NCBI RefSeq assembly: GCF_014467015.1
Contig: NZ_CP058559.1
Coordinates: forward strand, 1,984,001 to 2,048,000
DNA: 64,000 nucleotides
Direction of reading: 5' to 3'
Source: Alkalicella caledoniensis
Lineage (GTDB): Bacteria; Bacillota; Proteinivoracia; Proteinivoracales; Proteinivoracaceae
This document shows positions 55,298 to 63,311 of the stretch, piece by piece; the stretch's first letter is position 1; each line of letters starts with the position of its first letter. Made by a program: the position numbers and the translations under genes. The notes below the pieces were generated by a model. It had not been told where the DNA came from. It saw only the letters and a program-made list of their open reading frames with translations, and did no database searches.

Positions 55298-57493
55298 ATG
55301 GATAAAAAATTAGTTTTAGCGGAAAAACCCTCTGTGGGAAGGGATCTAGCAAAAGCCCTAAATTGTAACAAAAAAGGTAATGGATTCATGGAAGGTGAAA
55401 AACATATAGTCACATGGGCACTGGGACATTTGGTAACACTTGCCGACCCTGAAGCCTATGGAAAGCAATACGCTAATTGGAGCCTTGAACATCTTCCAAT
55501 GCTACCTAAACAGTTGGAACTGGTAGTAATTAAACAAACTGGCAAGCAGTATAATACTGTTAAATCGCTAATGCACAGAAAAGATGTTAGGGAGATAATC
55601 ATTGCCACAGATGCTGGTAGGGAAGGTGAGCTTGTGGCTAGGTGGATTATAGAAAAGGCCAATGTAAAAAAGCCTATCAAAAGGCTCTGGATATCTTCCG
55701 TCACTGACAAGGCCATCAAAGAAGGGTTTAACAAGCTAAGGGACGGAAGAAAGTACGAGAACCTATACCTATCTGCTGTGGCTAGGGCAGAAGCTGACTG
55801 GCTAGTGGGTATAAATGCAACTAGGGCACTGACTACTAAGTTCAATGCTCAACTTTCCTGTGGAAGGGTACAGTCACCAACCCTAGCTATAATTGCAGCT
55901 AGGGAAGAAGAAATAAGTAGTTTTAAGCCAAAGGAATTTTATGGTTTAAAGGCAGTATGTAATGATATAACCTTTACTTGGCAGGATTCAAAGACAAAGG
56001 ATATGAAAACCTTTGATAAGGAAAAGATTGAAAGAATAGCAAAGGCCTCAACTAATCAAAAAGTTGAAGTCATAGATATAGACAAAAACTTGAAAAAAAC
56101 ATATTCTCCTGGGCTGTATGACCTTACTGAACTGCAGAGGGACGCAAACAGAATATGGGGCTATAGTGCCAAGGATACATTGTCCATTATGCAAAAACTA
56201 TATGAGAATCATAAGGTTTTAACATACCCAAGGACAGACTCAAGGTTTATATCTTCGGATATCGTAGAGACCATAAAGGATAGGCTAAAGGCATGTAGTG
56301 TAGGGCCTTATGGTAAGTTAACAAGTAAGATTCTTAAAAATCCCATTAAAGTAAATAAAAACTTTGTGGACGATAGCAAGGTTTCAGACCATCATGCTAT
56401 CATTCCAACAGAGGAATATGTAAACTTAACTGCTTTAAATGATAAAGAACGTAAGATATTTGATTTAGTTGTAAAGAGATTCTTTGCTGTGTTATATCCT
56501 CCCTTTGAATACGAACAAACAACAATTTCAGCTAAAGTTAACAGTGAGATTTTTACCGCCAAGGGGAAAATGGTTATATCCCAAGGTTGGAAAGAAGTAT
56601 ATGATAATAGCTTTGATGATGAATCTAAAGGTACAGAGCAAGATCAAAGCTTGCCCAAGGTAAAGATAGCCAAGGGAGACATATTAGATATATCAAGGAT
56701 TGAAAAGACCAGTGGGTACACTAAACCACCTGCTTTCTTTAGTGAGGGAACCCTTCTTTCTGCAATGGAAAACCCCAGTAAGTATATGGAACGGGATAAT
56801 AAAGAACTTGTAAAAATCATAGGTGAGACAGGTGGCATAGGAACTGTGGCCACTAGGGCTGATATCATTGAAAAACTTTTCAATAGCTTCCTTATAGAAA
56901 AAAAGGGAAAAGATATAGCAATAACATCTAAAGGGAAGCAACTTTTAGAACTTGTACCAAGGGATCTGAAATCGCCCACACTAACTGCCCAGTGGGAACA
57001 AAAACTTGACTCCATAGCTAAAGGTAAGCTAAATAAAGATAAATTTATTGAGGAAATCCGCCATTACACAAAGGAAACCGTTCAAGAAATCAAAAACAGC
57101 AACGATAAATTTATACACGACAACATAACCAGAAGCAAGTGTCCTGAGTGTGGTAAGTACATGCTTGAGGTTAATGGCAAAAGAGGTAAGATGCTGGTTT
57201 GCCAAGATAGGGACTGTGGTAAAAGGGAAATGGTTGCTAAGGTAACCAATGCCCGCTGTCCTAACTGCCGTAAGAAGCTAGAACTGAGGGGGGAAGGGGA
57301 AGGCCAAATATTTGTTTGCCCCTGCGGCCATAAGGAAAAGCTCTCTGCTTTCAATGAAAGGAAAAAACAGAGCAATACAAAGGTATCCAAAAAGGATGTA
57401 AACAAATATCTTAAGGATCAGAACAAACAAAAAGAAGAACCCATGAATTCAGCTCTAGCAGATGCCTTAGCAAAGCTAAAGTTTGACAAGTAG
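55298..57493 (+). CDS. topB: DNA topoisomerase III
   Basis: A 731-residue type IA topoisomerase that decatenates DNA. The N-terminal Toprim domain reads KLVLAEKPSVGRDLAKAL and IIATDAGREGELVARWI (catalytic acidic residues). The active-site tyrosine is in VLTYPRTDSRFI, and the ISSVTDKAIKEGF region is typical. The C-terminus holds two zinc-ribbon motifs (CPECGKYMLE...CQDRDC and CPNCRKK...CPC). It often works with RecQ, which is also in this window but 25 kb away. The ATG is 125 bp after the ABC-F stop. Confidence 0.95.
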   Translation: MDKKLVLAEKPSVGRDLAKALNCNKKGNGFMEGEKHIVTWALGHLVTLADPEAYGKQYANWSLEHLPMLPKQLELVVIKQTGKQYNTVKSLMHRKDVREIIIATDAGREGELVARWIIEKANVKKPIKRLWISSVTDKAIKEGFNKLRDGRKYENLYLSAVARAEADWLVGINATRALTTKFNAQLSCGRVQSPTLAIIAAREEEISSFKPKEFYGLKAVCNDITFTWQDSKTKDMKTFDKEKIERIAKASTNQKVEVIDIDKNLKKTYSPGLYDLTELQRDANRIWGYSAKDTLSIMQKLYENHKVLTYPRTDSRFISSDIVETIKDRLKACSVGPYGKLTSKILKNPIKVNKNFVDDSKVSDHHAIIPTEEYVNLTALNDKERKIFDLVVKRFFAVLYPPFEYEQTTISAKVNSEIFTAKGKMVISQGWKEVYDNSFDDESKGTEQDQSLPKVKIAKGDILDISRIEKTSGYTKPPAFFSEGTLLSAMENPSKYMERDNKELVKIIGETGGIGTVATRADIIEKLFNSFLIEKKGKDIAITSKGKQLLELVPRDLKSPTLTAQWEQKLDSIAKGKLNKDKFIEEIRHYTKETVQEIKNSNDKFIHDNITRSKCPECGKYMLEVNGKRGKMLVCQDRDCGKREMVAKVTNARCPNCRKKLELRGEGEGQIFVCPCGHKEKLSAFNERKKQSNTKVSKKDVNKYLKDQNKQKEEPMNSALADALAKLKFDK

Positions 57494-57498
57494 AACAA

Positions 57499-57544
57499 TA
57501 CTGCTTTTTAATATACACATCTAGGGTCAATGACTTTGTCTTAG
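57499..57544. repeat. 46-bp repeat, copy 2 (solo element end)
   Basis: Identical to 32696-32741, the right end of the structured element at 32.35 kb. Here only this end is present, 5 bp after the topB stop. Confidence 0.88.
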
Positions 57545-57554
57545 TTTGTCTACA

Positions 57555-57599
57555 AGCAGAAAGGATAGCCCTCAAAAAAGGGGCTATCCTTTCTGCTTC
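57555..57599. terminator. Bidirectional terminator
   Basis: AGCAGAAAGGATAGCCC paired with GGGCTATCCTTTCTGCT between convergent topB and the oxidoreductase gene. Confidence 0.92.
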
Positions 57600-57603
57600 T
57601 ACT

Positions 57604-59121
57604 CTACTCTACTTTATTACCCTTATAACTTAGATTTTTATATGCAGGTCCTTCAATAACAACGCCCTTATGATTAAACCTAGACCCGTGGCAAGGGCAG
57701 TCCCAGGATTTTTCAGCGTTATTCCAATTTAACTCACAACCCATATGTGTACAGGTAGTATCAACCACATGTAAGATTCCTTCCTCGTCTTTATAACAAC
57801 CTAATTTTTGACCTCCCCCTTCTAGTACCACAGCATGACCTTTTTCTATCTCTGAATGTTTTGAGAGGGTAGCTATTTTGCCCGTAAAAAGGTTGGCAGC
57901 CACATTTAAATTTTCTGAGATAAATGTCTTAGCAGAGGCTGTAGGTGTAAAACGAGATGGATTATATACATCTAACCATGGGTTTTCACCCTTTGTAATT
58001 AAGTCACTTATAATCATTGATGCAGCAGTACTGTTAGTCATTCCCCATTTTCCAAAACCTGTAGCCACAAAAATGTTTTCATGTTTAGCTGTTAGGTTAC
58101 CAACATAAGGTATGTCATCTAAAGTAAGAAGGTCTTGGGTAGACCAATGAAAAGGCACGTCTTCAACAGTGTAAATCTCCCTAGCAAAATCCAACAAGTT
58201 GCTATAATGCATTGAAGTATCTTTGCTTTGACCAGTCTTATGATTTTCCCCACCCACTAGAACTAACTTCTGCCCATCAAAGTCTGTATAGCGAAGTGAA
58301 CGGGTAGGCTCTTCAGCGTTTATATACATTCCTCCTGCAAAGTCTTCCTTTGTTTTAACTCCAACCACATAAGAACGCTCTGGATGTAGCCTTGTGAAAT
58401 ACATTCCAAAACCTTCATAGAAGGGGAAATGTGAAGCTATCACTATATATTTAGCAGTGACCTTTTTGCCAGTGTCAGTAATTACACTGTTTTCCTTTAT
58501 ATCTACACATCTAGTGTTTTCGTAGATGGTATCACCCTTTTCATTAACTTGATTTGCAAGGGCTAAGAGATATTTTCTTGGATGAAATTGAGCCTGGTTA
58601 TTAAACTGTATAGCAGCCTTTACTTGTATGGGTATTTGAAGTTCATTTGTATATGTAGCATCAATGCCCAAGTCAACTGCCCTTAGGGTTTCTGCTTCTA
58701 TCTGACTGATGTACTCATCTGATTGTGTAAAAACATATGCATTTTGCCTCGTAAAGTCACAATCTATTTTATGTTCTGTTACTATATCTGAAATGGTTTT
58801 GATTGCAGTTTCATTGGCAGTGGCATACTGCCAGGCCTTCTCTTGGCCTAAGGATTTGGTGAGTTTGTCATAAATTAGGTTATGCTGAGAAGTAATCTTA
58901 GCAGTGGTATAACCAGTGGTTCCCTTTAAAATACTACCTGATTCAAGGATAGCTACTGAATAGCCAGCCTTCTTTAGAAGAAATGCTGTTGTGATCCCTA
59001 CCATGCCCCCTCCCACTATTGCTACATCTACATTTAAATCTTCTTGTAAAGAAGGTAGTGTGGGCTGTGGTATAGAATCAATCCAAAAGGATTTGGGGGA
59101 TATATCAAAATTCAATTTCAT
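57604..59121 (-). CDS. FAD-dependent oxidoreductase with C-terminal Rieske domain
   Basis: A 505-residue protein. The DAO-type flavoprotein (about 1-400) begins with a Rossmann motif, VDVAIVGGGMVGITTAFLLKKAG. The last 80 residues are a Rieske [2Fe-2S] domain with the ligand pairs CTHMGC and CPCHGSRF. Such fusions (PuuB-like) are common in Firmicutes, but their substrate is not established. Oxidation of an amine or amino acid with electron transfer through the Rieske centre is an inference. No membrane anchor is seen. Confidence 0.92.
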   Translation of the reverse strand: MKLNFDISPKSFWIDSIPQPTLPSLQEDLNVDVAIVGGGMVGITTAFLLKKAGYSVAILESGSILKGTTGYTTAKITSQHNLIYDKLTKSLGQEKAWQYATANETAIKTISDIVTEHKIDCDFTRQNAYVFTQSDEYISQIEAETLRAVDLGIDATYTNELQIPIQVKAAIQFNNQAQFHPRKYLLALANQVNEKGDTIYENTRCVDIKENSVITDTGKKVTAKYIVIASHFPFYEGFGMYFTRLHPERSYVVGVKTKEDFAGGMYINAEEPTRSLRYTDFDGQKLVLVGGENHKTGQSKDTSMHYSNLLDFAREIYTVEDVPFHWSTQDLLTLDDIPYVGNLTAKHENIFVATGFGKWGMTNSTAASMIISDLITKGENPWLDVYNPSRFTPTASAKTFISENLNVAANLFTGKIATLSKHSEIEKGHAVVLEGGGQKLGCYKDEEGILHVVDTTCTHMGCELNWNNAEKSWDCPCHGSRFNHKGVVIEGPAYKNLSYKGNKVE

Positions 59122-59211
59122 TTTTTAATCTCTCCTTGAAAAACATTTTATTAATAAAATGCCCTAAATTAGGAGATTTAATGAGTGGTAATGCAAAGTA
59201 GTACAAAAATT

Positions 59212-59248
59212 AAACCCAAGCAGCCTTTAAAAAGGCTGCTTGGGTTTT
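59212..59248. terminator. Bidirectional terminator
   Basis: AAACCCAAGCAGCCTTT paired with AAAGGCTGCTTGGGTTT. Confidence 0.9.
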
Positions 59249-59573
59249 AATAGTGTTGGCCGTTTTCGTAGTACTTTCTTGTTTCGTATACCATAAAGGC
59301 TACTTCCACCTCATGATATCCAACTGATTTGATATGTTTCGTAACAATTTGTGCCGCACTATCTTGAACTTCTAGGCCTCTGTCAAACCATGCAAATTCA
59401 ATAAAAGGGTAACCCTCAATTTCTTCTCCATCAAATATGTAGTTAGAGCCAATAGCCTCTAAAACAAAGTGGTCCCTTGGACACCCGATTAGAGTAGCTA
59501 GCTCATCAACTAAATCCTTGCTAAATTTCTTTATCTGTTCCTTCTTAACTCCGTGAAAACGCAGTTGAGGCAT
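59247..59573 (-). CDS. DUF1904 (tautomerase-like) protein
   Basis: A 108-residue protein of the DUF1904 family, related to the MIF/4-oxalocrotonate tautomerase fold. It starts with MPQLRFHGVKKEQI, so Pro1 is exposed after removal of Met, as in tautomerases. Other conserved parts are CPRDHFVLEAIGS, EIEGYPFIEFAWFDRG and EVEVAFMVYETRKYYENG. The ATG at 59573 follows AAAGGAGAG; the longer GTG start would block the Pro1. Function is unknown. Confidence 0.82.
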   Translation of the reverse strand: MPQLRFHGVKKEQIKKFSKDLVDELATLIGCPRDHFVLEAIGSNYIFDGEEIEGYPFIEFAWFDRGLEVQDSAAQIVTKHIKSVGYHEVEVAFMVYETRKYYENGQHY

Positions 59574-59617
59574 GAAAGTCACTCTCCTTTAAATAAGATA
59601 ATATGTGGCTTGATTAT

Positions 59618-60346
59618 TTAGCTTTTTAGTAGCTCCAATTCTTCTTCTGTCAGTTCTCTGTACTCACCTAATTCTAGTTCAGGATCTAGGGGTAGTGCTC
59701 CCATTGATATCCTCTTAAGGTAAGTAACTCTTTTGCCAACGGCTTCAAACATTCTCTTAACTTGATGGTATTTACCTTCGTATATTGTAAGTTCAATTTC
59801 AGACTCAGTATCACTTTTTAATATCTTTAGCTCCCCGGGTAGGGTTTTATAGCCGTCATCTAAAGTAACTCCTTTACTAAAGGCATCAGCGTCTGCATCA
59901 GTAACAATACCTTCAATAACAGCATAGTAGGTCTTTGGTACATGTTTTTTTGGTGAAGTTATTTGGTGTGCAAGTTTTCCGTCGTTGGTAAGTAGCAAAA
60001 AGCCTTCGGTATCTTTATCTAGTCTACCTACAGGGAACGGATTAAAGACCCAATCCTCTTCTTCTAAAAGGTCCACAACCACTTCGTCATCTCTATCCTC
60101 AGTTGCAGAAAGTACTCCTTGGGGTTTATTCATCATTAAGTAGATGAATTCTCTGTATTTTATGGGTTTTTTGTTTACTGCTATTACATCCACGTATGGG
60201 GAAACATAGACTCCAGGGTCAGTTGCTAGTTCACCATTTATAGTTATTCGCTGCTCCTTAACCATTTTCTTTAAATCTTTCCTAGACCCAACTCCTATAT
60301 GGGACAAAACCTTATCAAGTCTAAGTTTTAAATTTTTATTGTTCAT
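59618..60346 (-). CDS. rRNA pseudouridine synthase, RsuA/RluB family
   Basis: A 242-residue enzyme converting uridine to pseudouridine in rRNA. An N-terminal S4 RNA-binding domain (LRLDKVLSHIGVGSRKDLKKMV) precedes the catalytic domain with the motif GRLDKDTEGFLLLTNDG (catalytic Asp) and QVKRMFEAVGKRVTYLKRISMG. It resembles RsuA (16S U516) more than RluB by its short length. The gene follows the RsmF-type gene by 14 bp in the same direction, so rRNA-modifying enzymes form an operon. Confidence 0.92.
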   Translation of the reverse strand: MNNKNLKLRLDKVLSHIGVGSRKDLKKMVKEQRITINGELATDPGVYVSPYVDVIAVNKKPIKYREFIYLMMNKPQGVLSATEDRDDEVVVDLLEEEDWVFNPFPVGRLDKDTEGFLLLTNDGKLAHQITSPKKHVPKTYYAVIEGIVTDADADAFSKGVTLDDGYKTLPGELKILKSDTESEIELTIYEGKYHQVKRMFEAVGKRVTYLKRISMGALPLDPELELGEYRELTEEELELLKS

Positions 60347-60360
60347 AATTTAACCTCCTT

Positions 60361-61737
60361 TTAATCACCATCAATCCACCGCCATCCAGGTGGATATTCG
60401 TTTTTGAGCCATAGACCTGCACTTTTTGCCCATCCCAGTGGGAAATTATCAATGGAGATTAAGTGCCAACCCTTAGCCCATTTAATGTCTTCTTTTTGAA
60501 TGGTTTCTCCCTTTAGAAATCTTATAGCTAGATCCATATCTTCAGATTGGGAGGAATCGAAGTTTAAAATCTGGGTAGCCTTTATAACATAGTCCTTAGA
60601 TAGGCCCATGGAAAAAGCTTGACTGGGTTTAAAGCGACCTTTAGCTATTGTCCCTAGTAACCAACCAGAACGGAGTACCCTCAAACCCTTAAGATTAGGA
60701 AGCAAATTGCTTTCCCATAGAATATGACCACTTCTTTCAAGTAATATACCATTAGATGGCATCAAGGAATTCAGGAAATCTAAGTTAGGATCATCCCATA
60801 TATCTTTAGTAAAGGCCTGTACAGCTTCCATACTTTCTTTGGGTAGGTTAATCAAGCTCTTAGTGTTTTTCACATCTCTTATGTCATCTAGGGTATCTTG
60901 TTCATTATGTAATAGGGAAACAAAATGCCCTTCTCCACGAACTTCATGGGGCCACAATCTAGTCTCCTTGAGTATTTTAAATTGATTATTCTCACTGGCT
61001 AAATTTCTAACCTGAGCTTCGTTTTCTTCCGGTGAAAATGTACAAGTAGAATAAACAACGTTTCCTCCAGGCCTTAGCAAAGCGGGGATATGGCCTAAAA
61101 TTTCCCTTTGCCAGGAGGAGTATTTTAAGACTTCCTCTTCACTCCAGCCCTTTATCATATCAGGCTCTTTTCTGAACATACCTTCCCCTGAACATGGTGC
61201 ATCCACAAGGATTTTATCAAAAAAGCCTTTAAAGTGAGCTGCAATTTTTTCCGGAGAATCATTGAGTACAACTAAATTTCTAACTCCGTATCGTTCCATA
61301 TTTTTAAGGAGTACCTTAGCTCGGTTACTACTAATATCATTTACTACTAATAGGCCACTATCACCTATTTTAGCAGCTAGCTGTAGTGACTTTCCCCCTG
61401 GAGCCGCGCAAAGGTCTAAGACCCTGTCACCTTCCTTTACATCTAAAAGCTCTGCTGGCATCATAGCACTGGGCTCTTGAATATAATATAGTCCAGCGTA
61501 ATACAAAGGACTCTTAGCAGGTCTGACTGTTTCTTCATTGTAGTAAAAGCCATCACTACTCCAAGGGATTTTATCATCTAAATAAGGGAGCATGGCAGTA
61601 AGCTCTTCAGGAGTTAATTTGAGGCCGTTTGCCCTAAGGCCAGAGTATTTTGGGAAATTATAGCTTAACACAAACTTTTCGTAATCTGCTCCTAAGAGAC
61701 ATTTCATTTTATCTATAAAGGGTTGGGGTAAATTCAT
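60361..61737 (-). CDS. RsmF/RsmB-type rRNA cytosine-C5 methyltransferase
   Basis: A 458-residue NOL1/NOP2/sun-family methyltransferase. SAM motif I is in RVLDLCAAPGGKSLQLAA, and the two catalytic cysteines are in DAPCSGEGMFRKEPD and VYSTCTFSPEENE. The C-terminal 150 residues match the extra RNA-binding domain of RsmF-like proteins (LPNLKGLRVLRSGWLLG). It probably makes m5C in 16S rRNA. I chose ATG 61737 over the GTG at 61758 because the GAGGTAAT site precedes it and NLPQPFIDKMKCLLG is the usual start. Confidence 0.92.
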   Translation of the reverse strand: MNLPQPFIDKMKCLLGADYEKFVLSYNFPKYSGLRANGLKLTPEELTAMLPYLDDKIPWSSDGFYYNEETVRPAKSPLYYAGLYYIQEPSAMMPAELLDVKEGDRVLDLCAAPGGKSLQLAAKIGDSGLLVVNDISSNRAKVLLKNMERYGVRNLVVLNDSPEKIAAHFKGFFDKILVDAPCSGEGMFRKEPDMIKGWSEEEVLKYSSWQREILGHIPALLRPGGNVVYSTCTFSPEENEAQVRNLASENNQFKILKETRLWPHEVRGEGHFVSLLHNEQDTLDDIRDVKNTKSLINLPKESMEAVQAFTKDIWDDPNLDFLNSLMPSNGILLERSGHILWESNLLPNLKGLRVLRSGWLLGTIAKGRFKPSQAFSMGLSKDYVIKATQILNFDSSQSEDMDLAIRFLKGETIQKEDIKWAKGWHLISIDNFPLGWAKSAGLWLKNEYPPGWRWIDGD

Positions 61738-61827
61738 AGTAATAATTACCTCGCTCACATATTTAATCTTCTTTTCTAATATAGGAAATATAAGGGTTAA
61801 TTATACAGTACTCTTTATTGTAATATA

Positions 61828-61875
61828 AAGTTGGAAAGTTGGAAAGGGGGAAAGGGGAAAAGGAGAAAGGGGAAA
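61828..61875. repeat. Polypurine tract
   Basis: An almost unbroken run of G and A on the plus strand with repeated GTTGGAAAG and GGGGAAA units. It may form triplex or slipped structures. A short piece, AGTTGGAAAGGGGAAAG, also lies at 63174-63190 on the other side of the surface-protein gene. Confidence 0.7.
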
Positions 61876-61882
61876 TATAAAG

Positions 61883-61908
61883 AGGAGTAGCCATATTTCG
61901 CTACTCCT
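61883..61908 (-). terminator. Terminator of the surface-protein gene
   Basis: AGGAGTAG paired with CTACTCCT, overlapping the stop codon. Read leftward it is followed by CTTTATATTTCC. Confidence 0.75.
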
Positions 61909-62995
61909 TTGATTTGTTTTTATATATGGCAAGTGAAGTTAAGCCTATTATGGCAAATCCTAGAGCCCCAATGCCAACCTCTGGAAAGGATAATTTAAAG
62001 CGTTCGTGTAACTTCTCTGGTATTTCTACTTCATCTGGAAGTTCCTCTTCCTGTCCGTATAGTTCTTCGTAGTGTTCTGCGAAGTTAAATGGTCCGATTA
62101 CTTCTCTTGCGACTTCCTCCCCTACTGTTGAAAAAAGGTGAATATAAACATCTTCTGATTGTCCTGGGTTACCATATATTTTTACTATTCCGTCAGTACT
62201 TAAATATTCCCAAGTGTCTCCTGGTGTATCTTTCGACTTCGATATGCTGTAGTTTACTGTACCTGCTTCTTTTATTGTTTCTACTGTTAATTTTACATTC
62301 ATTGTCCTATGGTTTAGTATAATTTCTGTTGGTAGTTTGTAATCTACTTTGGTGAATACTTTTGATAGGTCTACTGGAGGTTGTGTAGGCTGTGATGGTG
62401 TAGTTGGTTGGGTAGGGTTAGTTGGCTGCTTTGGAGTTGTAGGGGTAGTTGGTTGTTTTGGTGTGGACGGGGTAGTAGGCTGTGTTGGTTGCTTTGGAGT
62501 TGATGGTTGCGAAGGCTGGGATGGTGTAGTATTCTTATTTTCTTTATCTAGTTTATCTTGATAATCATTAGTATATTTCACCCAATTTTGGCCTGCTATC
62601 TTCTTTGTAAAATTCGGATGAGTATATGTTGGGGTAGTCGACCCGTCTTCGTTTACTTTTTCTTTTCGTGCTATTAGGTTATGATTATTAGTAGGTGCTC
62701 CTGTATCCTTATGTACAAAGAACCAGTTTAGGTTTTGTTCATATCTAGAATATCTAAATATTTCCCCTCCTGGCTGCTCCATTTCGTAGAAAAGTACTCT
62801 ATGTGGCTGTGCGTAATCATGTATTTCTACTAAGTACGTATGCCCTGAGTGGGTTACTCCATTCAAAGTATGTACCCGTACTCCTACATATTCGCGGGCT
62901 GATGCTGTGTAGCTGTTTCCTGTTATAAGGATTACTGCTAGTGTTAATGTACATACAATCTTTTTTAATATATTTGATTTACCTTTTCTTGCCAT
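61901..62995 (-). CDS. Proline-rich cell-surface protein with a sorting-signal-like C-terminus
   Basis: A 364-residue exported protein. Residues 1-34 form a signal peptide (basic MARKGKSNILKK, hydrophobic core, ASA cleavage site). The first folded part (about 35-160) has no family I recognise. Residues about 165-230 are a spacer of short TPKQPTTPT-type repeats, often a wall-spanning stalk. A second folded part (about 230-335) looks beta-rich. The C-terminus, SFPEVGIGALGFAIIGLTSL followed by AIYKNKSKE, has the order of a sortase signal (motif, hydrophobic segment, charged tail), but FPEVG replaces LPxTG. ATG 62995 follows GGGGGAGGAG. The longer upstream frame lacks a site. Confidence 0.85.
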   Translation of the reverse strand: MARKGKSNILKKIVCTLTLAVILITGNSYTASAREYVGVRVHTLNGVTHSGHTYLVEIHDYAQPHRVLFYEMEQPGGEIFRYSRYEQNLNWFFVHKDTGAPTNNHNLIARKEKVNEDGSTTPTYTHPNFTKKIAGQNWVKYTNDYQDKLDKENKNTTPSQPSQPSTPKQPTQPTTPSTPKQPTTPTTPKQPTNPTQPTTPSQPTQPPVDLSKVFTKVDYKLPTEIILNHRTMNVKLTVETIKEAGTVNYSISKSKDTPGDTWEYLSTDGIVKIYGNPGQSEDVYIHLFSTVGEEVAREVIGPFNFAEHYEELYGQEEELPDEVEIPEKLHERFKLSFPEVGIGALGFAIIGLTSLAIYKNKSKE

Positions 62996-63311
62996 GGTAA
63001 ACTCCTCCCCCTTTTGTACCCAATTTAATTGATTTAAATTACCCGTTAACATGTAAATAATTCCAAATATATTATATATTATATACAAGTAAAATAATAG
63101 AGGAATTTGACATCCTTGCCCGTAGGGCTGCGTGGGAGCGTAGCGAGCACGCAAAAATTATCTGATAATTAGAAGTTGGAAAGGGGAAAGTTTGTTTACT
63201 ACCTGCTACTAATACTTACTAAAAATATTTATTTATAATCTAACACTTTTGGCAAATAATATAAGTCAAATAGGTAGATAGTAAAAAGTCAAAGCGAGGA
63301 GTGTCTAAATA
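62996..63311. other. Intergenic region between surface-protein gene and FabK-like gene
   Basis: It must hold divergent promoters. It has a short GC-rich hairpin, TGCGTG...CACGCA (about 63129-63152), and the AGTTGGAAAGGGGAAAG repeat at 63174-63190. Nothing else is evident. Confidence 0.5.

Noticed and set aside
61828-61875. G-quadruplex
   Set aside because: The G runs are irregular and several are only two bases long; a polypurine tract is the safer description.
62355-62530. CRISPR or satellite-type tandem repeat
   Set aside because: The repeats are in frame and encode the proline-threonine stalk of the surface protein.
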